From assembly GCF_014207745.1 (NCBI RefSeq), contig NZ_JACHJB010000003.1, positions 496,001 through 560,000 of the forward strand: a DNA stretch of 64,000 nucleotides, in the 5' to 3' direction. How positions within the stretch are numbered: the first letter of the stretch is position 1; each line of letters opens with the position of its first letter. Shown piece after piece: positions 18,762 to 25,807 of the stretch. Origin of the DNA: Nonomuraea muscovyensis (GTDB lineage: Bacteria > Actinomycetota > Actinomycetes > Streptosporangiales > Streptosporangiaceae). The position numbers and the translations under genes are program-made. Under the pieces are notes generated by a model. The model ran no database searches. It saw nothing but the letters and a program-made list of their open reading frames with translations, and was not told where the DNA came from.

Positions 18762-19142
18762 ATGGCCCGCCTGGTTGGCGTCGACCTCCCCCGCGAGAAG
18801 CGGCTGGAGATCGCTCTCACCTACATTTACGGAATCGGCCGCACCCGCGCCAAGGAAATCCTTGAGGCCACGGGTGTCAGCGGCGATCTGCGCGTGCACC
18901 AGCTCAGCGACACCGAGCTCGTCCCGATGCGTGACTACATCGAGGCGAACTTCAAGATCGAGGGTGACCTGCGCCGCGAGGTCCAGGCCGACATCCGTCG
19001 CAAGATCGAGATCGGTTGCTACCAGGGCATCCGGCACCGTAAGGGCCTGCCCGTCCACGGCCAGCGCACCCAGACCAACGCGCGCACCCGCAAGGGCAAG
19101 AAGAAGACCGTGGCCGGCAAGAAGAAGCCCGGTAAGAAGTAG
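18762..19142 (+). CDS. rpsM: 30S ribosomal protein S13
   Basis: S13 contacts the 50S subunit and P-site tRNA. The ATG at 18762 (after GAAGGAG) gives 126 residues: MARLVGVDLPREKRLEIALT at the N-terminus, RHRKGLPVHGQRTQTNARTR near residue 92 and a Lys-rich tail. Confidence 0.97.
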   Translation: MARLVGVDLPREKRLEIALTYIYGIGRTRAKEILEATGVSGDLRVHQLSDTELVPMRDYIEANFKIEGDLRREVQADIRRKIEIGCYQGIRHRKGLPVHGQRTQTNARTRKGKKKTVAGKKKPGKK

Positions 19143-19187
19143 TCCGCGCAGCCGCGAGACCGAACACCTCAGGAGTGAAGGCAAAGG

Positions 19188-19592
19188 ATGCCTCCTAAGA
19201 GCCGTCAGGGTGCGCCGAAGAAGGTGCGCCGCAAGGAGAAGAAGAACGTCGCTCACGGGCACGCCCACATCAAGAGCACGTTCAACAACACGATCGTCTC
19301 GATCACGGACCCCAACGGCAACGTGATCTCCTGGGCCAGCGCCGGCCACGTGGGGTTCAAGGGCTCCCGTAAGTCCACCCCGTTCGCCGCTCAGATGGCC
19401 GCCGAGAACGCCGCCCGCCGTGCCATGGAGCACGGCATGCGCAAGGTCGACGTCTTCGTCAAGGGTCCCGGCTCCGGCCGTGAGACCGCGATCCGCTCCC
19501 TCCAGGCCACCGGCCTCGAGGTGGGTTCGATCCAGGACGTCACCCCGGTTCCGCACAACGGCTGCCGTCCGCCGAAGCGCCGCCGCGTCTGA
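19188..19592 (+). CDS. rpsK: 30S ribosomal protein S11
   Basis: S11 lies on the 30S platform near the Shine-Dalgarno helix. The 134-residue product has AHIKSTFNNTIVSITDPNGN and the C-terminal DVTPVPHNGCRPPKRRRV. It is 45 bases after rpsM and 20 before rpsD. Confidence 0.97.
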   Translation: MPPKSRQGAPKKVRRKEKKNVAHGHAHIKSTFNNTIVSITDPNGNVISWASAGHVGFKGSRKSTPFAAQMAAENAARRAMEHGMRKVDVFVKGPGSGRETAIRSLQATGLEVGSIQDVTPVPHNGCRPPKRRRV

Positions 19593-19612
19593 ATTCCAGG
19601 AGAGATTGAGAA

Positions 19613-20239
19613 ATGGCTCGTTACACGGGCGCGGACTGCAAGCTCTGCCGTCGTGAGAAGACCAAGCTCTTCCTCAAGGGCAGCAAGTGCGAGTCCGCCA
19701 AGTGCCCCATCGAGATTCGCCCCTACCCGCCGGGCGAGCACGGTCGCGGTCGTCCCAAGGAGACCGAGTACCAGCTCCAGCTTCGCGAGAAGCAGAAGAC
19801 CCGTCGCATCTACGGCGTCCTCGAGAAGCAGTTCCGCAACTACTACGAGGAGGCTGCGGGCAAGAGCGGCAAGTCGGGTGAGGTGCTGCTCCAGATCCTG
19901 GAGAGCCGTCTCGACAACGTCGTCTACCGCGCCGGCTTCGCCCAGTCGCGTGACGCCGCTCGCCAGCAGGTCCGCCACGGTCACATCACCGTGAACGGCA
20001 AGAAGGTCGACATCCCGTCGTACCGCGTGCGCGAGCACGACATCATCGAGGTGCGCGAGAGCAAGCGCAACCTCCTGCCGTACGAGGTGGCCCGCGCCAC
20101 CGCCGGCGAGCGCACGGTCCCGGCCTGGCTGGGCGTCGTTCCCGACAAGCTCCGCATCCTGGTGCACCAGCTGCCCGTCCGGCAGCAGATCGACACCCAG
20201 GTCCAGGAGCAGCTCATCGTCGAGTACTACTCCAAGTAG
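19613..20239 (+). CDS. rpsD: 30S ribosomal protein S4, zinc-ribbon form
   Basis: S4 nucleates 30S assembly. The 208-residue product starts MARYTGADCKLCRREKTKLF and has four cysteines (about residues 9, 12, 26 and 31) forming the N-terminal zinc site, then the S4 RNA-binding domain (near residues 96-156). Its place between rpsK and rpoA is standard. A UUCG-looped hairpin follows. Confidence 0.97.
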   Translation: MARYTGADCKLCRREKTKLFLKGSKCESAKCPIEIRPYPPGEHGRGRPKETEYQLQLREKQKTRRIYGVLEKQFRNYYEEAAGKSGKSGEVLLQILESRLDNVVYRAGFAQSRDAARQQVRHGHITVNGKKVDIPSYRVREHDIIEVRESKRNLLPYEVARATAGERTVPAWLGVVPDKLRILVHQLPVRQQIDTQVQEQLIVEYYSK

Positions 20240-20251
20240 TCCTCGCGGCTG

Positions 20252-20279
20252 AATGGCGTACGGTTCGCCGTACGCCATT
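20252..20279 (+). terminator. Perfect 12-bp UUCG hairpin after rpsD
   Basis: AATGGCGTACGG (20252-20263) pairs perfectly with CCGTACGCCATT (20268-20279) around TTCG, then TTTAGGCTT. It is strong enough to terminate, so rpoA may be transcribed from its own promoter; TTGTTA near 20285 with CATATA 15 bases on is a weak candidate. Confidence 0.7.
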
Positions 20280-20340
20280 TAGGCTTGTTACATCGGAGTG
20301 GCGTCATATAGCGGGCGCCGCACGAACAGGGGAGACCCGC

Positions 20341-21357
20341 ATGCTGATCGCTCAGCGCCCGACTCTTCTCGAAGAGTCGATCGACGAGACCCGGTCCCGG
20401 TTCGTCATCGAGCCGCTGGAGCCGGGCTTCGGCTACACCATCGGCAACTCGCTGCGCCGCACGCTGCTGTCGTCCATTCCGGGCGCGGCCGTGACGAGCA
20501 TCCGCATCGAGGGCGTGCTGCACGAGTTCTCGACCGTTCCCGGGGTCAAGGAAGACGTCACCGACATCATCCTCAACCTCAAGGAGCTGGTCGTCTCCTC
20601 CGAGCACGACGAGCCGGTCGTGATGTACCTGCGCAAGCAGGGCCCGGGCGAGGTGACCGCCGCCGACATCGCGCCGCCCGCCGGTGTCGAGGTGCACAAC
20701 CCCGAGCTGCGCATCGCCACGCTCAACAGCAAGGCCAAGCTGGAGATGGAGCTGACCGTCGAGCGCGGTCGCGGCTACGTCTCCGCCGCCCAGAACAAGC
20801 AGCCGGGCCAGGAGATCGGTCGCATCCCGATCGACTCCATCTACTCCCCGGTGCTCAAGGTCACGTACAAGGTCGAGGCGACCCGAGTCGAGCAGCGCAC
20901 CGACTTCGACCGCCTGATCCTCGACGTCGAGACCAAGGCGGCCATGAAGCCGCGCGACGCGGTGGCCTCCGCCGGTAAGACGCTCGTCGAGCTGTTCGGC
21001 CTGGCCCGTGAGCTCAACGTCGAGGCCGAGGGCATCGACATCGGCCCGTCGCCGACCGACGCCGCCCTGGCCGCCGACCTGGCGCTGCCGATCGAGGAGC
21101 TCAACCTCACGGTCCGCTCCTACAACTGCCTCAAGCGCGAGGGCATCCACACCGTGGGTGAGCTCGTGGCCCGCAGCGAGCAGGACCTGCTCGACATCCG
21201 CAACTTCGGTGCCAAGTCCATCGAAGAGGTCAAGCAGAAGCTGCACGAGATGTCGCTGGCGCTCAAGGACTCCCCGCCCGGGTTCGACCCGAGCGCGGTG
21301 GCCGGCGCCGGTTACGACGACGACGACAGCGCGTACGTCGAGACCGAGCAGTACTGA
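20341..21357 (+). CDS. rpoA: RNA polymerase alpha subunit
   Basis: Alpha dimerises to start RNA polymerase assembly, and its C-terminal domain binds UP elements and activators. The product has 338 residues: the N-terminal domain has GFGYTIGNSLRRTLLSSIPG near residue 29 and the C-terminal domain has SYNCLKREGIHTVGELVARS near 260. An acidic tail (DDDDSAYVETEQY) follows. GGGGAGACC precedes the ATG. Confidence 0.97.
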   Translation: MLIAQRPTLLEESIDETRSRFVIEPLEPGFGYTIGNSLRRTLLSSIPGAAVTSIRIEGVLHEFSTVPGVKEDVTDIILNLKELVVSSEHDEPVVMYLRKQGPGEVTAADIAPPAGVEVHNPELRIATLNSKAKLEMELTVERGRGYVSAAQNKQPGQEIGRIPIDSIYSPVLKVTYKVEATRVEQRTDFDRLILDVETKAAMKPRDAVASAGKTLVELFGLARELNVEAEGIDIGPSPTDAALAADLALPIEELNLTVRSYNCLKREGIHTVGELVARSEQDLLDIRNFGAKSIEEVKQKLHEMSLALKDSPPGFDPSAVAGAGYDDDDSAYVETEQY

Positions 21358-21361
21358 ACCC

Positions 21362-21386
21362 GGTGAGGGCCCTCGCGGCCCTCACC
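21362..21386 (+). terminator. 10-bp hairpin after rpoA
   Basis: GGTGAGGGCC (21362-21371) pairs perfectly with GGCCCTCACC (21377-21386) around CTCGC, four bases after the rpoA stop. rplQ starts 115 bases later. Confidence 0.65.
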
Positions 21387-21501
21387 TCTCCCCGTGCCGT
21401 TCGGCGCGGACGACAGTAACGGATCGCAGCAGCGACGGCGGTCCGGCCCGACTCCGGTACCTGGTACGGCCGGGGCGGGTTGACATCCAAGGAGAACTCC
21501 C

Positions 21502-22044
21502 ATGCCCAAGCCCACCAAGGGCGCACGTCTTGGCGGCAGCCCGGCTCACGAGCGGCTGATCCTGGCGAACCTCGCCACGGACCTGTTCCGCCACGGCAAG
21601 ATCCGCACCACGGTTGCCAAGGCCAAGCGCCTCCGCCCGCTGGCGGAGCGCCTGATCACCAAGGCGAAGAAGGGCGACATCCACAACCGTCGCCAGGTGC
21701 TCACCGTCGTCAAGGACAAGGGCGTCGTTCACCACCTCTTCACCGAGATCGCGACGACGTTCGCCGAGCGTCCCGGCGGCTACACCCGCATCACCAAGAT
21801 CGGGGCGCGTAAGGGCGACAACGCTCCGATGGCGGTCATCGAGCTGGTGACCGAGCCGCTGAACACGGTCCGCGTCTCGCGCACCGACGCGCCGGCCACC
21901 GCGGCTGCCCCGGCCAAGGCCGAGGAGAGCGAGGCTCCCGCCGCGGAGGAGGCTCCGGCCGCCAAGGCCGACGAGTCCGCCGAGGCTCCCGCCGCCGAGT
22001 CTGCTGACGAGGCCAAGGACGAGGCGAAGAAGGACGAGGCCTGA
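21502..22044 (+). CDS. rplQ: 50S ribosomal protein L17
   Basis: The first ~120 residues are canonical L17 (MPKPTKGARLGGSPAHERLI, HGKIRTTVAKAKRLRPLAER). A tail of about 55 residues rich in Ala, Glu and Lys follows, ending EAKDEAKKDEA, and makes the protein 180 residues. Such acidic Ala-rich L17 tails are common in actinobacteria and are probably disordered. AAGGAGAA precedes the ATG. Confidence 0.96.
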   Translation: MPKPTKGARLGGSPAHERLILANLATDLFRHGKIRTTVAKAKRLRPLAERLITKAKKGDIHNRRQVLTVVKDKGVVHHLFTEIATTFAERPGGYTRITKIGARKGDNAPMAVIELVTEPLNTVRVSRTDAPATAAAPAKAEESEAPAAEEAPAAKADESAEAPAAESADEAKDEAKKDEA

Positions 22045-22063
22045 TCTTTCGGGCAGTCTGTTC

Positions 22064-22097
22064 CGGGTCCGGTTCCCCGCACGGGGTTCCGGGCCCG
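22064..22097 (+). terminator. Terminator after rplQ
   Basis: CGGGTCCGG (22064-22072) pairs with CCGGGCCCG (22089-22097) with one G-U pair, enclosing a second CCCC/GGGG stem. It is followed by TTTCTCGTTTCC, the nearest thing to a U-tract in this region. Confidence 0.7.
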
Positions 22098-22159
22098 TTT
22101 CTCGTTTCCGGCCCCGTCGCGTGGCGGGGCCGGTGTCGCGCAATGTGTGGAGGAAGTTC

Positions 22160-23143
22160 GTGGTACGGCTCCGCCTCGACCTCGGGTACGACGGCACCGA
22201 CTTCTCCGGCTGGGCCCGGCAGCCCGGGCGGCGCACCGTTCAGGGGGAGATCGAGCAGGCGCTCGGCCGGATCCTGCGCCTGGCCGAGCCGCCCGCGTTG
22301 ACCGTGGCCGGGCGCACCGACGCCGGGGTGCACGCCCGGGGGCAGGTGGCCCACGTGGACCTGCCGGTGGCGGCCCTCGCCGAGCTCGACCGCAACCGCC
22401 GCACCACCCGTCCGGCACAGCCGGGGGCCGGGGTGGGCGGCGCCGCGGGCGATCGGCCGGGTGGCGGGCTGGACGGGGCGCCGGAGGGAGTGCCCGCGGA
22501 GGGGTTGCCCCCGGACGTGGACGAGAGGCTCGCCACGCTCGTGCGGCGGCTGGGCGGGGTCCTGGAGCCGGATGTGCGGGTTCATCGGGTCTGCGTGGCT
22601 CCTGACGGCTTTGACGCCCGATTCTCCGCTCTGTTCCGCCGTTACGCGTACCGGGTGAGTGACGCGCCGGGAGGGGGCGACCCGCTGCGCCGCCGCGAGG
22701 TCGTCTGGCACAACCGGCCGCTGGAACCGGACGCGATGAACGCGGCGGCCGCGCGGTTGCTCGGCGAGCACGACTTCGCGGCGTTCTGCAAGAAGCGCGA
22801 CGGCGCGACGACGATCAGGGAGCTGCAGCGGCTCCGGTGGGTGCGCGACGACGGCGGTCCGCTCGTGGCCACGGTGGTGGCGGACGCGTTCTGCCACTCG
22901 ATGGTGCGGGCGCTGGTCGGGGCGTTGCTGGCCGTCGGTGACGGGCGGCGGCCCGTGGAGTGGCCGGCCCAGGTGCTGGGCCGGGCCGTACGCGACTCGG
23001 GTGTGCACGTGGCGCCCGCGCACGGGCTGTGCCTGGAGGAGGTCGGCTACCCGCCGGAGGCGGAGCTGGCGGCACGCGCCGCCGCGACGCGGCGGGTACG
23101 CACCGCGTCAGCCGGCGGCGATGCGCCGTTCGAGGACGAGTGA
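22160..23143 (+). CDS. truA: tRNA pseudouridine(38-40) synthase TruA
   Basis: TruA makes pseudouridine at positions 38-40 of the tRNA anticodon arm. The GTG at 22160 follows GGAGGAAG and gives 327 residues. The catalytic Asp is Asp54 in GRTDAGVHARGQVAH, and FCKKRDGATTIRELQRL lies in the C-terminal half. Residues ~80-118 are a Gly/Pro/Ala-rich insertion not typical of bacterial TruA, which explains the greater length. The last 36 bases overlap the convergent gene ending at 23108. Confidence 0.94.
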   Translation: MVRLRLDLGYDGTDFSGWARQPGRRTVQGEIEQALGRILRLAEPPALTVAGRTDAGVHARGQVAHVDLPVAALAELDRNRRTTRPAQPGAGVGGAAGDRPGGGLDGAPEGVPAEGLPPDVDERLATLVRRLGGVLEPDVRVHRVCVAPDGFDARFSALFRRYAYRVSDAPGGGDPLRRREVVWHNRPLEPDAMNAAAARLLGEHDFAAFCKKRDGATTIRELQRLRWVRDDGGPLVATVVADAFCHSMVRALVGALLAVGDGRRPVEWPAQVLGRAVRDSGVHVAPAHGLCLEEVGYPPEAELAARAAATRRVRTASAGGDAPFEDE

Positions 23144-25705
23144 CATCTCGTCGCGGAAGGCGTCGCTCACCTTTCCCAGCGTCTTGTCCTTGGCTCCCGG
23201 CGTGTGGCCGTCGGCGTAGGTCGCGTAGCTGAAGACGATGTAGCGGCCCCAGACCACGCCGGCCGCGTAGCCGCCGGCGATGTGCACGCGCTCGGCGCCG
23301 CTCCCCGCAGGTCCGGGGAGCGGGCGGAACCAGACGTTGCGGCCCAGGTTCTTGGCCTTGTCGGCGCGCAGCGCCGCCTCCTTGCTGGGGAAGACGGCGA
23401 TGCCGCTCGTCACGGCGTAGCGCCGCTTGGCGTCGACGTAGGTCGCGCGCAGCACCCGGCTGCACTTCTCCTCGCGCAGCGCCTCCGCGAACGGCCCGGA
23501 GGCGGCCTCCCTGCAGGTCGCCTCGTTGTGCGTCTTGACCCGGGTGAAATCGGCGCCCGCCGCCTCCACCTTCTTGCGCCGGAACGCCTCCGACATCGAC
23601 ATCTTCTTCGGGTCGGTCTCGTCGGAGTCGAGTACGGCCGCGGCAGGGACCGTGGGTGAGGCGGACGGGGCCGACTCGGTGACGGTCGGGGACGCGGGTG
23701 GCGGGGTCGTCGCGGTGGCGGCCGTCGTGGCGCGCGGCGGGGGCGCGCTCAGTGAGCGGTAGGCGAAGAAGCCGCCGGTGGCGACGCCCGCCAGCACCAG
23801 GACGCCCACGGTCGCGAGCAGGGCCCGCTTGCTCTTGCCGGGTTGTTCGGCGGGCGGCTCGGTGGGGCCGGGCGGCTGCTTGAACGGGCCGTCCGGCAGG
23901 CCGGGGCCGCTCTGCGGGGGCTTGGGCAGCGGGAACGTCGTGGGCGGCTGCTGGAGCGGCCGGGGAGCGGGTGCGGCGGGTTTGCCCCAGATGTCGCGGG
24001 TGAAGGGCAGTTCGGGGAGCTGCTCCTCCTGTCGCTGTTCCTCGGTCTGGGGCGGGGGCGGCCAGCCCGCCGCCGGGGCGGTCTGCCGGGTGCCGGGCGG
24101 GGATGCCTGCTGGCCGGCAGGCCGGCCGCCGGGGGGTGGCGCGGTGGCTTGGTGGCCGGCTGGTGCGGCGGGTGGCCCGGCGGTGGGGGGCGGTGTGTCT
24201 CCGGGCCGCGGCGCGGGGGAGGCGTCGGGGGCGGGAGGCTGCGGGGTGGCGGTGTGGGGAGTGGCCGGCCAGACCGGGATGTCGCCGGGTTCGGCGGGAC
24301 GCGCGCCAGGGGCGGGGGCGCCCGGCGGGGTCGGGTGCTGGACCGGCCGGGTCTCGTCCTGCGGGGAGGGCGCGCTCGGCCGGGCCGGAACGTCGGGTGC
24401 GTGGGGGCCCTCGATGGGGTGCGGGGCGGGGTGCGGGGCCGTCGCGTTGAGGTCCAGACCGTGGGGGGCGGTCGCGTTCGGGTCCGTGGAGGGCTGCGGG
24501 GCTTCCGCGGTGGCGCTGGGGGTGGGCGGGTCCGCGGCGGGGGTGTGCGGGTCCGAGGTGGGGGTGTGCGGGGTCGCCGGGGCCGGGCGGTGCTCGGCGG
24601 GCGATGACTCGTCGCCGTCCAGACCTGGCACGGGCTCGCCGGTCGCGGCAGGCCACGGGGGCATGGCGGGCGTGTCCGAGACCGGGGCGGGCCATACCTG
24701 CATGCCGGCCGCGGCGGCGGTGAAGGCGGGCGGCGGCTCCCAGCGCGGAGTGCCCGGGACAGGCCCGCCTGCCCAGGTGGACGGCTGCTCGGCGGGCGTC
24801 TCGTCCGCGTACCAGTCGTAGGGTGCGGCGTCGGCCGCCGGCACCTCCCATGGGTGGGCGGCGTCCCCCGCCGTACCGGAGGGGGTGGCGGCGTGGTCGT
24901 GCGAGGGGAGACCGGTCGGCGCGGCGAGGGGCCCCGGTGCCCGGCCGCCCTCGTACGCCTGGTGGGGGGCCGGCGCGGGGAGGCCGCTCGGCGAGGGCTG
25001 CGGCGGCCGGCCCTGGGCGGCGGAAGGGGGCGTCGGCCGGGTGGCTCCCGTGCCCGTCGGCGGCTGAGCCCCGCCCGGCCCGGCCGCAGGACCGGCTACG
25101 GGACCCTGCGCCGGGCCGTGGGCTCCGGGAGCGTCGGGCGTCGTGGGGCCGTGCGCCGTGAGACCGGGGGGAGTGGAGCCAGGGGGCGGCGTGGCGGGAG
25201 CCGCCGGCGTGGGGGACGGCGAGAGCCCCGCATGGCCGGGCGTCGCGTCCGCGGCCGGGAAGGGCGCGTGCGGTGAGGTCGTGTCCGCAGTCGGGAAGGG
25301 CGCGTGCGGTGAGGTCGTGTCCGCCGCCGGGAACGGCACGTGCGGTGAGGTCGTGTCCGCCGCCGGGAACGGCACGTGCGGTGAGGTCGTGTCCGCCGCC
25401 GGGAACGGCACGTGCGGTGAGGTCGTGTCCGTGGGCGGGGACGGCATGCCGGAGGCCGTCGCGTCCGTGGGCGGGGACGGCATGCCGGAGGCCGTCGCGT
25501 CCGTGGGCGGGGACGGCATGCCGGAGGCCGTCGCGTCCGGTTGTGGACGCGGCGGGTGGTCGGGGGACGTCGCCTCCGATGGGGCCCCCTGCGGGGCCGG
25601 AGCGCGGTGGTCGGCGGGCCGGCCGAAGCTCGGCGGTGGCGTCGCCGCTGCCGAGCCGTCGGCTTGCCCACGATCGTGCTCAGACCCGGGTTCCTGGCCA
25701 CGCAT
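23108..25705 (-). CDS. Large Pro-rich single-pass membrane protein with two-Cys outer domain
   Basis: The 865-residue product has about 620 residues of low-complexity Pro/Ala/Thr sequence, a basic KSKR, one membrane segment (LLATVGVLVLAGVATGGFFA, near 627-647) and a C-terminal domain of about 200 residues. With basic residues before the segment, the Pro-rich part is probably cytoplasmic and the C-terminus outside. The outer domain has Cys pairs (EATCREAASG...EEKCSRVLRA) spaced like those of the neighbouring gene, and the two proteins look paralogous. Residues ~58-154 are twelve-residue repeats from a 36-bp minisatellite. The ATG is preceded by TAGGCT at six bases, suggesting a leaderless start. 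No known family recognised. Confidence 0.82.
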   Translation of the reverse strand: MRGQEPGSEHDRGQADGSAAATPPPSFGRPADHRAPAPQGAPSEATSPDHPPRPQPDATASGMPSPPTDATASGMPSPPTDATASGMPSPPTDTTSPHVPFPAADTTSPHVPFPAADTTSPHVPFPAADTTSPHAPFPTADTTSPHAPFPAADATPGHAGLSPSPTPAAPATPPPGSTPPGLTAHGPTTPDAPGAHGPAQGPVAGPAAGPGGAQPPTGTGATRPTPPSAAQGRPPQPSPSGLPAPAPHQAYEGGRAPGPLAAPTGLPSHDHAATPSGTAGDAAHPWEVPAADAAPYDWYADETPAEQPSTWAGGPVPGTPRWEPPPAFTAAAAGMQVWPAPVSDTPAMPPWPAATGEPVPGLDGDESSPAEHRPAPATPHTPTSDPHTPAADPPTPSATAEAPQPSTDPNATAPHGLDLNATAPHPAPHPIEGPHAPDVPARPSAPSPQDETRPVQHPTPPGAPAPGARPAEPGDIPVWPATPHTATPQPPAPDASPAPRPGDTPPPTAGPPAAPAGHQATAPPPGGRPAGQQASPPGTRQTAPAAGWPPPPQTEEQRQEEQLPELPFTRDIWGKPAAPAPRPLQQPPTTFPLPKPPQSGPGLPDGPFKQPPGPTEPPAEQPGKSKRALLATVGVLVLAGVATGGFFAYRSLSAPPPRATTAATATTPPPASPTVTESAPSASPTVPAAAVLDSDETDPKKMSMSEAFRRKKVEAAGADFTRVKTHNEATCREAASGPFAEALREEKCSRVLRATYVDAKRRYAVTSGIAVFPSKEAALRADKAKNLGRNVWFRPLPGPAGSGAERVHIAGGYAAGVVWGRYIVFSYATYADGHTPGAKDKTLGKVSDAFRDEMSLVLERRIAAG
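25245..25532. repeat. Coding minisatellite, eight 36-bp units
   Basis: Eight consecutive 36-base units lie inside the minus-strand Pro-rich gene. Five (25245-25424) encode a repeat of the type TTSPHVPFPAAD; units 25317-25352, 25353-25388 and 25389-25424 look identical. Three (25425-25532) encode TDATASGMPSPP and differ by one base at the start. The unit length keeps the frame. Confidence 0.9.
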
Positions 25706-25711
25706 AGGGGG

Positions 25712-25717
25712 AGCCTA
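25712..25717 (-). promoter_or_regulatory. Candidate -10 element for a leaderless start
   Basis: On the minus strand TAGGCT ends six bases before the ATG at 25705. No good -35 hexamer is visible. Confidence 0.35.
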
Positions 25718-25807
25718 GCGAGAGACGCAAGATCGCCACGGCGGTATGGGCGTTCCCGGTCGGATGGAACGTGTGGTTCGTACCTTTTTCTCGCTGGAAG
25801 GGCGGAT

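Noticed and set aside
22815..24851. A 678-codon minus-strand frame across truA and the Pro-rich gene
   Set aside because: It is the wrong frame of the Pro-rich gene; only the frame at 23108-25705 has a membrane segment, a domain and the repeat units in a sensible reading.
24854..25276. Several plus-strand ORFs opposite the Pro-rich gene
   Set aside because: They are Arg/Gly shadow readings of a Pro/Ala-rich gene without start signals.
25245..25532. CRISPR-like array
   Set aside because: The units are directly adjacent and in frame, without spacers; it is a coding minisatellite.
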